The notes below the pieces were generated by a model. It ran no database searches. It was not told where the DNA came from and saw only the letters and a program-made list of their open reading frames with translations. A program made the position numbers and the translations under genes. Positions 28,045-36,832 of a stretch of DNA of 64,000 nucleotides are shown in pieces (position 1 is the stretch's first letter; every line of letters starts with the position of its first letter). This DNA comes from Chitinophaga pinensis (lineage in GTDB: Bacteria; Bacteroidota; Bacteroidia; Chitinophagales; Chitinophagaceae): contig CAMCMP010000008.1 in assembly GCA_945876095.1 (NCBI GenBank), positions 1-64,000 on the forward strand. Direction: 5' to 3'.

Positions 28045-29103
28045 TTGATTGACCACTCAAAACAGGCCTATTTGAAATCAATTAAAAAAATATTGCTTAA
28101 TGAAACAGCCTCGCTTGAAGTGGATTTGTTTGGCGGTGCTATTACCAATTTTCATCTGCACGAAGGCAAGGTTAATCCGTTGAGTTTTAAATTTTCCAAA
28201 GAACAGATGCCTGCCAACAATCAACCTGGTGCACCCTACCAGGGACATTTTTTATGCTTGGGAAGATGGGGGGAGCCATCCGCTGGGGAAATCAAAGCGG
28301 GTATCCCTGATCACGGGCAGATCGCCAATATAGATTGGGAAGCTTTGCAAAGCGATGACAAGAAATTAACAATGCAGACTACAGGCCAATTGGAAGGATT
28401 ACATGTCGAGAGAACGATTCAACTGGAAAGCGGGCTGCCCGTTTACCTGGTTCATGAACAGGTGAAGAATATAAATCCGCTTGGCAGACTATACAATATG
28501 GTACAGCATCCAACGCTGGCAGCGCCGTTCCTAGATAATCATACCATTGTCAATTGCAATGCATCGGCAGGGTTTAACTATCATTTTTTTAATAGCCCTG
28601 AAGACCATACTGTCCAATGGCCCCGTGTGATCGGCGAAAACGGCTCTATTATCGATCTTAGTAAGTCGGTAAATGGAAATAATTCCGTGTATTCTTTTAT
28701 CGTTAGCCGGGAAACTGATCTTGGCTGGGTTACCGCCTATGCCCCCAAAGCAGGTTTACTGTTTGGATACCTGTGGCGCCGTAAGGATTATCCCTGGATC
28801 AATTTATGGCAGGATTGGTCAGATGGACAAATCAGGTTCCGTGGATTGGAGTTTGGGACAACAGGCATTCATCGCCCATTTCAGCAAATCCTTGAAAACG
28901 GTAAAAGCAGGGTGTTCGGAGAAAATACTTTCGCTTACATCGATGCGGGGGAAACTGTCTCACGATCTTATCTTTCGTTTCTTCATAGAGTTGAACCAGG
29001 TTTTGCAGGTGTGGAAGCAATTAGTATATTGAATGGATTCATTACAATAAAAACTTGCGCCAATGAAAGAAAATACATAAATACATCCTTTAAAAACTTT
29101 TAG
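28045..29103 (+). CDS. Aldose-1-epimerase/galactose-mutarotase-like protein
   Basis: ETASLEVDLFGGAITNFHLHEGKVNPL..., YNMVQHPTLAAPFLD, IRFRGLEFGTTGIHRPF; TTG start. Confidence 0.65.
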   Translation: MIDHSKQAYLKSIKKILLNETASLEVDLFGGAITNFHLHEGKVNPLSFKFSKEQMPANNQPGAPYQGHFLCLGRWGEPSAGEIKAGIPDHGQIANIDWEALQSDDKKLTMQTTGQLEGLHVERTIQLESGLPVYLVHEQVKNINPLGRLYNMVQHPTLAAPFLDNHTIVNCNASAGFNYHFFNSPEDHTVQWPRVIGENGSIIDLSKSVNGNNSVYSFIVSRETDLGWVTAYAPKAGLLFGYLWRRKDYPWINLWQDWSDGQIRFRGLEFGTTGIHRPFQQILENGKSRVFGENTFAYIDAGETVSRSYLSFLHRVEPGFAGVEAISILNGFITIKTCANERKYINTSFKNF

Positions 29104-29211
29104 CACTAATCCGAAAGATGATATCCTCAACTTCGTAAGGCATAAGTCTTTAAACATTACCTGTGTATTGGTATAAAAGAATTTATGTTAAATCAGCAAA
29201 AAATATTTAAA

Positions 29212-29225
29212 CATGTATATACAAG
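29212..29225. promoter_or_regulatory. Predicted GntR operator 5 (CATGTATATACAAG, one mismatch)
   Basis: 13/14 match; consensus TATCTTTG at 29240-29247; upstream of the E1alpha operon. Confidence 0.68.
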
Positions 29226-29251
29226 TTCTTATTTTTCCTTATCTTTGATTT

Positions 29252-30211
29252 ATGAAAGCAACTAAAGAAAAAATCCTATCAATGTACAAGCAAATGTTTC
29301 TTATAAGAAATTATGAGGATAAGATTTATTTTATGTTTTTGGAAGGTATCATGCCTGGAACAATTCACCAGTGTCAGGGGCAGGAAGCATGTGCTGTAGG
29401 GATGCTATTTGATTTAAGCAAGGACGATTACATGACATCTACACACCGTCCTGCTGGGCATTGTTTGGCAAAGGGGGTGTCGCTTGATTCTATGATGGCA
29501 GAGATGTTTGCCAAATCAACTGGGTGTTGTAAAGGAAAGGGCGGTGCTATGCATACTGGTGATATTTCTGTAGGAGCTTTGCCGGCAATTGCCATTACTG
29601 CTGGTGGTATGCCGGTAGCAGTAGGAGTAGGGCTATCGTGTAAAATGCGTAAAACAGATAATGTGGTTGTTTGTTTCCTTGGGGATGGTGCTAGTAATGA
29701 AGGAGCTTTTCATGAATCAATGAACGCCGCTTCTATTTGGAATCTTCCGGTAATATTTGTTTGTGAGAATAACCTTTATGGAGCATCAACTCATATTACC
29801 CAGGTTATTAAAATTGAAAATATTGCCGATAGGGCGGCTGGGTATGGTATGCCTGGCGAAGTGGTAGATGGTAATGATGTATTAAAAGTAAATGATGCGG
29901 CTACTAGGGCTATAGTTAGGGCACGCAATGGGGAGGGCCCAACTTTTTTAGAGTTAAAAACGTATCGGCGTAGAGGTCATTCAAGAAATGATTCATGTGG
30001 TTACAGAGATAAAGGAGAAGAGAAAGAATGGTTAGAAAAAGACCCTTTAACAATCTGTAAAAATTATATATTGAAAAATAACTTAGGTACGGTCGAAGAA
30101 ATTGATAGTTTGGAAAAGGAAGTATTAAAAAGTATTGAAGCGGCTGTTGAATATGCGAAATCCAGCCCTAGTCCTGCTCCGGAAGAAGCATTGAACAACG
30201 TTTTTTATTGA
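29252..30211 (+). CDS. Thiamine-pyrophosphate-dependent dehydrogenase E1 alpha subunit (pyruvate/acetoin-DH-like)
   Basis: MYKQMFLIRNYEDKIYFMFLEGIMPGTIHQCQGQEA, RPAGHCLAKG, GDGASNEGAFHESMNAASIWNLPVIFVCENN, YRRRGHSRND. Confidence 0.95.
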   Translation: MKATKEKILSMYKQMFLIRNYEDKIYFMFLEGIMPGTIHQCQGQEACAVGMLFDLSKDDYMTSTHRPAGHCLAKGVSLDSMMAEMFAKSTGCCKGKGGAMHTGDISVGALPAIAITAGGMPVAVGVGLSCKMRKTDNVVVCFLGDGASNEGAFHESMNAASIWNLPVIFVCENNLYGASTHITQVIKIENIADRAAGYGMPGEVVDGNDVLKVNDAATRAIVRARNGEGPTFLELKTYRRRGHSRNDSCGYRDKGEEKEWLEKDPLTICKNYILKNNLGTVEEIDSLEKEVLKSIEAAVEYAKSSPSPAPEEALNNVFY

Positions 30212-30236
30212 AAAAATTAAATAAAAAAAATACAAT

Positions 30237-31256
30237 ATGGCAAAATTATCAATTGCAGAAGCTCTACGGGAAGCAATCAGAGAGGAGATGAGATTAAACG
30301 AAAGGGTATTTTGTTTGGGGGAGGATATTGATGTAGACGGTGGTTTTGGAGGAGCCTTTACAGTTACATTAGGGTTATCAAAAGAATTTGGACACGAAAG
30401 AATTTTGGATACGCCCATTTCTGAAATAATGATTGCAGGCGCTGCGGTTGGTGCTGCTATGACGGGAATGGTTCCTATTGCTGACGTGCAGTATGGAGAT
30501 TTTCTTTTTTGCATGATGGACCAATTAGCTAATAACGCAGCAAAAATGACTTATATGTCAGGAGGGGCTATTAAAGTTCCTATGGTAATGAGGGCACCTG
30601 TTGGTGCTACTACTAGGGGTGCACAACATGCCCAAAGCCTTGAAGGATTTTTCACTCACATACCCGGATTGAAAATAATTTGCCCATCTACCGCTTATGA
30701 CGCTAAAGGGTTATTAAAAACTGCCATTCGAGATAACAATCCGGTAGTTGTATTTGAACACAAGTTACTTTACGGCAGTAAGGGAAACCGAGCAGAGAAG
30801 TCAGCACTAAGCCCGGTTGGCGAAGTGCCGGATGAAGAGTATTTGATACCATTTGGAAAAGGAGTGGTTAGAAGAGAAGGGAGGGATATAACAATTGTAG
30901 CAAACCTGCTGATGGTATACCGTTCGTTAGAAGCGGCTGAAATATTAGAGAATGAAGGAATTAGTGTAGAGATTATTGATCCAAGAACACTTGTACCTTT
31001 TGATTATGACCTTGTAATTGAATCTATTAAAAAAACATCACGATTAATAATAGTTGAAGAAGATACACGTACAAATGGGTGGGGCGCTGAAATTGCTGCA
31101 CAGATAGCAGAAATTGGTTTTTATTATTTAGACGCGCCAATAGTTAGGGTTGCCTCATACGATGTTCCGATTCCTTTTGCACCTGTGATGGAGAATTTTG
31201 TTGTGCCTTCTGCAGCCCGTATTGCCGATGCAGCAAAAAAATTAATGAAATCCTGA
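30237..31256 (+). CDS. 2-oxoacid dehydrogenase E1 beta subunit
   Basis: VFCLGEDIDVDGGFGGAFTVTLGLSKEFGHERILDTPISE, MVMRAPVGATTRGAQHAQSLEGFFTHIPGLKI; transketolase C-terminal domain. Confidence 0.95.
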   Translation: MAKLSIAEALREAIREEMRLNERVFCLGEDIDVDGGFGGAFTVTLGLSKEFGHERILDTPISEIMIAGAAVGAAMTGMVPIADVQYGDFLFCMMDQLANNAAKMTYMSGGAIKVPMVMRAPVGATTRGAQHAQSLEGFFTHIPGLKIICPSTAYDAKGLLKTAIRDNNPVVVFEHKLLYGSKGNRAEKSALSPVGEVPDEEYLIPFGKGVVRREGRDITIVANLLMVYRSLEAAEILENEGISVEIIDPRTLVPFDYDLVIESIKKTSRLIIVEEDTRTNGWGAEIAAQIAEIGFYYLDAPIVRVASYDVPIPFAPVMENFVVPSAARIADAAKKLMKS

Positions 31257-31278
31257 TAACCTTAAAATAAATTACGAC

Positions 31279-32187
31279 ATGGCATTAGTTTCGATGAATA
31301 AATTGATGAATCATGCACTGAATAATAACTACGCAGTTGGTTATTTTGAAGCATGGAATATGGAATCTATACTTGCTGTAGTAGATGCCGCAGAGCAAAC
31401 AAATTCTCCAGTAATTATTGGATTTGGAGGACAATTTATTGGAAGTAAAAAGCGGACAATTAAAGAAAACATTTATCACTACGGATACCTGGGAAAAGCT
31501 ATAGCTCAACAAAGCAAGATGCCCATTGCTCTTTTACTTAATGAAAGTCATGAAATTGATCTTTTAATTAACGGGGCTAAGGCAGGATTTAATGCAATCA
31601 TGTACGAAAATCATGAACTCACATTACAGGAATCAATTGAAATAAATAAATATCTCGTAAAAACAGCTCATTATATTGATGTAACGGTGGAGGCTGAAAT
31701 AGGTAAGCTGCCAGATGCTGATATTGCAACCAATACTATCAACGGAGGACAAAAGACGGATATAGATGAAGCGGTTTACTTTGTTGATAAAACGGGGATT
31801 GACGCTTTAGCCGTATCAGTTGGCAATGTTCATCTGATGGAATCGGGAAAAGCGCAACTTGATTTCGACTTAATTCGGTTATTAAGAAAAAATATAAAAG
31901 TCCCACTTGTTCTCCACGGGGGTACAGGTATTTCAGATGAAGACCTGAAAGAAGCTGTTGCCCTTGGCATGTGTAAAGTAAATGTAGGTACAATATTGAA
32001 ACGAGCCTATATCAGTTCGATACAACAATATTTAAAGCAAAATGATATTGAAAATATGGATCCTCATAAAATTATAGGAAGAGGGGGTGAAAGCGATATG
32101 TTATGTAGTGCAAGGGCAGCAATTGCTGTTGAGGTAACAAAATTTATTAAAATTATAGGTTGTGGGAATAAAGCACATTTAATCTAA
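31279..32187 (+). CDS. Class II fructose-bisphosphate-aldolase-family protein (divergent)
   Basis: YAVGYFEAWNMESILAVVDAAEQTNSPVIIGF, VEAEIG, VSVGNVHLMESGKAQLDFDLI, PLVLHGGTGISDEDLKEAVALGMCKVNVGT. Confidence 0.88.
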   Translation: MALVSMNKLMNHALNNNYAVGYFEAWNMESILAVVDAAEQTNSPVIIGFGGQFIGSKKRTIKENIYHYGYLGKAIAQQSKMPIALLLNESHEIDLLINGAKAGFNAIMYENHELTLQESIEINKYLVKTAHYIDVTVEAEIGKLPDADIATNTINGGQKTDIDEAVYFVDKTGIDALAVSVGNVHLMESGKAQLDFDLIRLLRKNIKVPLVLHGGTGISDEDLKEAVALGMCKVNVGTILKRAYISSIQQYLKQNDIENMDPHKIIGRGGESDMLCSARAAIAVEVTKFIKIIGCGNKAHLI

Positions 32188-32193
32188 CGAAAA

Positions 32194-33411
32194 ATGCTCA
32201 ATAGAATATTAATGCCTTCGGGCGGACAGACAACTGATGAAATGATAATCCTAAAATGGAATAAGCAGGTTGGCGACACTATAAATAAAGGAGACATTTT
32301 ATTTGAAATTGAAACAGACAAAGCAATTTTAGAGGTTGAAAGTTTTGCTGAAGGGAAATTACTGGAGATTACCTACCCTGCAGGTTTAACTGTAAAAGTG
32401 GGAGTGGTGGTTGCATTAATTGGTGAAGAAGCAGATATTATTAAATCTGCTAATCCTGATGAGAATAAATCTATAGGTATTTCTACAACGGTTACGAATA
32501 AGATCCAACCTAAAGAATTGATTATTGAACAAACAATTGAAGTAGCAAAAGGGAAGCAGATACTAGCCTCCCCATTGGCTAAAAGTTTGGCAAAAATTGA
32601 AAATATCAGATTAGAAGATGTTGCCATGACTGTTTCAAACTCAATCATAAAAAAAGCAGATATTTATCAATATTTGAAAAATAAAAAAGATACAAAAATT
32701 CATGAAATTCTGAATGCTGCTGACGAGTATAATTTACTTGAGGTAAGTTCAATCAGGAAAACTATAGCCCGTAGAATGAAAGAGAGTTTGTCTCTAGCGC
32801 CTCACTATGTAATTTCTGTGGATATTGATATGACTAATACAGTTGCTTTTCGTAATAAACTTAATGCTAACAAACAAGCAGTGCCTACTAAAATATCTTT
32901 CAATGATATTATTATGAAAGTAGTAGCTAAAGCCATTGAAAGATTCCCGATTATTAATTCTACATACAATGAAAACCAAATTTGTATATTTAAAGAAGTT
33001 AATATTGGATTAGCTGTTGCATTGGAGATGGGAATAATTGTTCCGGTGGTGAGATCGGTAAATAAAAAATCTATTTTAGAAATCTCAATAGCTAATACTA
33101 AAAATATAGATAAAGTAAAAAATAATCAAATTAGCGAAGCGGATTTAAAGGGTGGAACCATTACCATTTCTAATTTAGGAATGTTTGGAATTGATTATTT
33201 TACCGCAATCATTAATCAACCTGAAAGTTGCATACTTGCAGTAGGTAGTATTTCAAAAAAGGCTGTAGTTTTCGGTAATGAAATTGTAATTCGGGACATT
33301 ATGAATATAACGGGTTCATTCGATCACAGGGTTATTGATGGGGCTATTGGTGCACCATTTTTGCAAAAAATAAGAGAGGTGCTTGAAAATCCTGAGTTGC
33401 TTTTATATTAG
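32194..33411 (+). CDS. 2-oxoacid dehydrogenase E2 (dihydrolipoamide acyltransferase-like)
   Basis: Lipoyl domain with ETDKAILEVESFAEG; catalytic domain with SIRKTIARRMKESLSLAPHYVISVDIDMT and GSFDHRVIDGAIGAPFLQ. Confidence 0.93.
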   Translation: MLNRILMPSGGQTTDEMIILKWNKQVGDTINKGDILFEIETDKAILEVESFAEGKLLEITYPAGLTVKVGVVVALIGEEADIIKSANPDENKSIGISTTVTNKIQPKELIIEQTIEVAKGKQILASPLAKSLAKIENIRLEDVAMTVSNSIIKKADIYQYLKNKKDTKIHEILNAADEYNLLEVSSIRKTIARRMKESLSLAPHYVISVDIDMTNTVAFRNKLNANKQAVPTKISFNDIIMKVVAKAIERFPIINSTYNENQICIFKEVNIGLAVALEMGIIVPVVRSVNKKSILEISIANTKNIDKVKNNQISEADLKGGTITISNLGMFGIDYFTAIINQPESCILAVGSISKKAVVFGNEIVIRDIMNITGSFDHRVIDGAIGAPFLQKIREVLENPELLLY

Positions 33412-33538
33412 AAATACCATAACACAAATTTTTTAGAGAAAATGAATTTAGTTTAGTAAAAAAGGTAGATTAGTTTTTAATTAGTAAGGCTTCTTTAACT
33501 AAATATTCTATTGAAGTCTTTGTTATAAATTTATTGAT

Positions 33539-34087
33539 ATGCTTACAATACAACAAGTTGAAAAAGCCAGGCACAATGCAATTTCTTTTTTTGACAGGGC
33601 AGGACTCGTTTTGACAGAAAAAGAGAAGTTGGAGATTGAAATAGCAGATTTTGGATTAAGTGATTTTGAAAAAATTGGTTTGGAGGTATTGGTATATGTA
33701 AATACAAAAAGGGTTTGTGCAAAAGAAATTGTTATGTTTCCCGGGCAAACTTGTCCAGAGCATGTCCATGTCACAAAAAATGGTGTACCTGGAAAAGAAG
33801 AAACATTTAGGTGCAGGTGGGGAAAAGTTTACTTGTATGTTTCCGGGCCTGTAAATTGTGATAAATCTGTGGTTAAAGGATTGGACCAATATGCAGATTA
33901 CTTGAAAGTAGCACATGAAGTTGTTTTAGAACCTGGAGAGCAATATACCATATTACCTGACACTTTGCATTGGTTTAGGGCTGGTGATGACGGGGCAGTT
34001 GTTTCAGAATTTTCTACAATGAGTACAGATGCACAAGATGTTTTTACTGACCCCAGGATAAACAGATTTACATTACTTGCTGAATAA
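33539..34087 (+). CDS. D-lyxose/D-mannose-type ketol-isomerase (cupin)
   Basis: FPGQTCPEHVHVTKNGVPGKEETFRCRWGKVYLYVSGP, PGEQYTILPDTLHWFRAGDDGAVVSEFSTMSTDAQDVFTDPRINR. Confidence 0.85.
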   Translation: MLTIQQVEKARHNAISFFDRAGLVLTEKEKLEIEIADFGLSDFEKIGLEVLVYVNTKRVCAKEIVMFPGQTCPEHVHVTKNGVPGKEETFRCRWGKVYLYVSGPVNCDKSVVKGLDQYADYLKVAHEVVLEPGEQYTILPDTLHWFRAGDDGAVVSEFSTMSTDAQDVFTDPRINRFTLLAE

Positions 34088-34089
34088 AT

Positions 34090-35067
34090 ATGAAAAAAAT
34101 GGACCAGGAAAAATCCCATATTGCTTGCATCGGGATTTTATGCGCTGATATAATGGGTAAAACGATAGATCAATTAGCCGAGAAAGGTAAATTGAGTCTG
34201 GTAGATAGTATTTCGTTACATGCAGGGGGCTGCGCAGCCAATGTAGCTATGGCACTTTCAAAAATTGGTCTTCCTCCTGCGATAATTGGTAAGGTTGGTG
34301 ATGATAGCTTAGGTAATTACTTAATTAATACTTTAAAAAATGAAAGTATTAATGTAGAGGGCTTGCAGATTGATAGTCAAGTTTCTACTTCCGCATCAAT
34401 GGTAATGATTTCTGATGATGGAGAAAGAACTATTATTCATTCCCTGGGTGCAAATAAAGAATTTAGTTATGATAGTATTGATCTTGAAATAATTTCAAGA
34501 TCAAAAATTTTACTAATAGCAGGGACATTTCTTATGCCTTCTTTCGATGGCGAAGGCACAGTTAAATTATTGAAATTTGCGAATGAAAAAGGTGTATTAT
34601 GCTGCTTAGATACTGCATGGGACGCATCGGGGCAATGGATGTCAAAAATTGAAAATTCTTTGGCTTATCTGGATTGGTTTATGCCTAGTTATGATGAAGC
34701 AGTGAAATTGACTGGCCAAACAAATCCGCATGATATTGCGGAAGATTTCATACAAAGAGGGGTTAAAAATGTAGTAATAAAGTTAAGTAACAAAGGCTGC
34801 TTTATAAAGCCTGCACTGGAGCAAGGATATATGGTACCCTCCTTTAGCAACGTGCAGGTTATAGACTGTTCAGGAGCAGGTGATTCTTTTTGTGCCGGTT
34901 TTATTGCAGGGCTCTCTATGGGGTGGGATATCAGAAAATGTGCAGTTTTTGCTAATGCAGTTGGAGCACACTGTGTTATGGAAATAGGTACAACCACCGG
35001 GATAAAATCAATGGCCGAAATTTTAAAGTTTATAGATCAGTATGGTGAGGGCTATTCTATCCAATAA
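34090..35067 (+). CDS. PfkB-family carbohydrate kinase
   Basis: HAGGCAANVAMALSKIGLPPAIIGKVGDDSLGNYL and VIDCSGAGDSFCAGFIAGLSMGWDI (PfkB signatures). Confidence 0.93.
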   Translation: MKKMDQEKSHIACIGILCADIMGKTIDQLAEKGKLSLVDSISLHAGGCAANVAMALSKIGLPPAIIGKVGDDSLGNYLINTLKNESINVEGLQIDSQVSTSASMVMISDDGERTIIHSLGANKEFSYDSIDLEIISRSKILLIAGTFLMPSFDGEGTVKLLKFANEKGVLCCLDTAWDASGQWMSKIENSLAYLDWFMPSYDEAVKLTGQTNPHDIAEDFIQRGVKNVVIKLSNKGCFIKPALEQGYMVPSFSNVQVIDCSGAGDSFCAGFIAGLSMGWDIRKCAVFANAVGAHCVMEIGTTTGIKSMAEILKFIDQYGEGYSIQ

Positions 35068-35311
35068 CTATTTGTATTATTCTATAAGTATTGCCAATCT
35101 TAATTTCCTTCCTTATATATTTTTAAATATTTTTTTTAAAATTGAATTTTGAATGGATGTTTTTACAATTGTTTAAACGTTAGCTGGTTTAAGTAAACCA
35201 TTATGAATAGTCATAAAAGTCATTTATTAAAATTTAATAACTTCCAAAATAATATTTAAGTCATCCCAAATTTCATTCGCACTAAGGGTAGTGAATTCGA
35301 CACTACTACCT

Positions 35312-35345
35312 AAAAGGCAATCTTGCAAAAGATTGCCTTTTTTTA
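35312..35345 (+). terminator. Rho-independent terminator at the end of the island
   Basis: AAAAGGCAATCTT-GCAA-AAGATTGCCTTTT followed by T run; 13-bp stem. Confidence 0.85.
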
Positions 35346-35400
35346 TTTGAGCTGAAACATTTCTGGTCATGAAAAAATCTTACAGATTGGACTTTTTATT

Positions 35401-35547
35401 GATATAGTTAATGATGTATTAATGAGTGATGTTACAGATAATGACACTGTTAATCGAAAGTCAGCAGGGTTGATCGGCGTTCAAGTGCATGTAGGGCCAC
35501 CTATGAAAGTAGAATATAGAAATATCAGGTTGAAGGAAATTAAATAG
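35401..35547 (+). pseudogene. C-terminal remnant of a DUF1080 (3-keto-disaccharide hydrolase-like) protein
   Basis: DIVNDVLMSDVTDNDTVNRKSAGLIGVQVHVGPPMKVEYRNIRLKEIK* matches the typical C-terminus of DUF1080 proteins; no N-terminal part nearby. Confidence 0.75.
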
Positions 35548-35724
35548 GATTTCGGATCTGATATTTTCAATTTGACCTGCTTGGTTACTTCTGTGGGGAA
35601 TGATTTATTTAACCAATTTCATATTTTAAAATTTTAATATTCTTGCATCAGCTAATTTCTTAATTTTTAAAAAATGACCTCAGTTTTGTAGGTATCAGTA
35701 GAGTAATTTAGAAAAAATAAAAAA

Positions 35725-36789
35725 ATGTTTTTATGTTTAAAAATCATAATTTCAATGTCTAAAATTAAACCAATGACAAAACAAACCAATCGCCGCGATT
35801 TCTTGCTTAAAACGAGTCTTGCTTCCTTAACTCTTTTTGTTTCTAGTAAATCTGTTTTAGCAGATGTATCTCATTCATTTTTATTAGACAAACCCAATTC
35901 AAAATTTTCTGGTGTACAAATAGGTGCGATTACCTATTCTTGGAGAAGTTTACCAAGCAGTCCAGAGCAAATTCTTCAATACTGTCTTGATTCAAATATT
36001 AGTGCTATTGAATTGATGGGTGATTCAATAGAGACTTATGCGGGAAAGCCTGAGAATACATTTCGCAGAGCTCCACGTACACCAGGTCAGCCTAGAACAG
36101 TAATTGATGAAGAAAAAAAACAAATGGCTGCCTATCAACAGCAAGTAGCTGAATGGCGCGCAACTGTTTCTATGGATGCATTTACTAAGGTTAAAAAAAT
36201 GTTTAAAAAAGCGGGTGTTAGTATTTATGCATTTAAACCGAATGCATTAGAAGTAAATAATACAGATGCGGAAATTGAATATGCACTTAGAGCTGCAAAG
36301 GCCTTGGGTGCTAGATCTGTAACGGTGGAAATTCCAAAAGATCCACAACATTCTAAAAGACTGGGTGATTTAGCTGCTAAGCACAAAGTATATATTGGAT
36401 ATCATGCACATACTCAGGCAACTGATACTGCATGGGATCTTGCTTTGAGTCAATCGCCTTATAATTCAATGAATCTTGATTGTGGCCATTATATAGCTGC
36501 TGGCGGAAATAATACAAAAGAAAGTTTAATCGCTTTAATTCAAGCTAAACACGATCGTATTACTAGTATGCACATTAAGGATAGGCACAACAAAGAAAAG
36601 GGTGGAGCCAATGTAGTATGGGGTTTAGGTGAAACTCCATTGGAAGCAATTTTTGCTCTTTTAAAAGAAAAAAAATATCCTATTCCTGCTACCATTGAAT
36701 TAGAATATGATATCCCGGCGGGATCTGATCCAGTTCAAGAGACTAAAAAATGTGTAGCCTACGCTAAAAAATCATTAGAAACTGCATAG
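35725..36789 (+). CDS. Sugar phosphate isomerase/epimerase (xylose-isomerase-like TIM barrel), Tat-exported
   Basis: NRRDFLLKTSLASLTLF twin-Arg leader; VYIGYHAHTQ, MNLDCGHYIAAGGN, TSMHIKDRHN, PATIELEYDIP; true start probably at 35758 or 35773. Confidence 0.9.
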   Translation: MFLCLKIIISMSKIKPMTKQTNRRDFLLKTSLASLTLFVSSKSVLADVSHSFLLDKPNSKFSGVQIGAITYSWRSLPSSPEQILQYCLDSNISAIELMGDSIETYAGKPENTFRRAPRTPGQPRTVIDEEKKQMAAYQQQVAEWRATVSMDAFTKVKKMFKKAGVSIYAFKPNALEVNNTDAEIEYALRAAKALGARSVTVEIPKDPQHSKRLGDLAAKHKVYIGYHAHTQATDTAWDLALSQSPYNSMNLDCGHYIAAGGNNTKESLIALIQAKHDRITSMHIKDRHNKEKGGANVVWGLGETPLEAIFALLKEKKYPIPATIELEYDIPAGSDPVQETKKCVAYAKKSLETA

Positions 36790-36832
36790 TTTTTATAGAA
36801 AGAAATAAGTTGATATAATTTCATATCCTCTC

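Noticed and set aside
35285-35311. tRNA-like T-arm GTAGTG-AATTCGA-CACTAC suggesting a tRNA attachment site
   Set aside because: The loop is not a TTC-starting T-loop, and there is no CCA end, anticodon arm or acceptor stem; it is a short hairpin next to a terminator.
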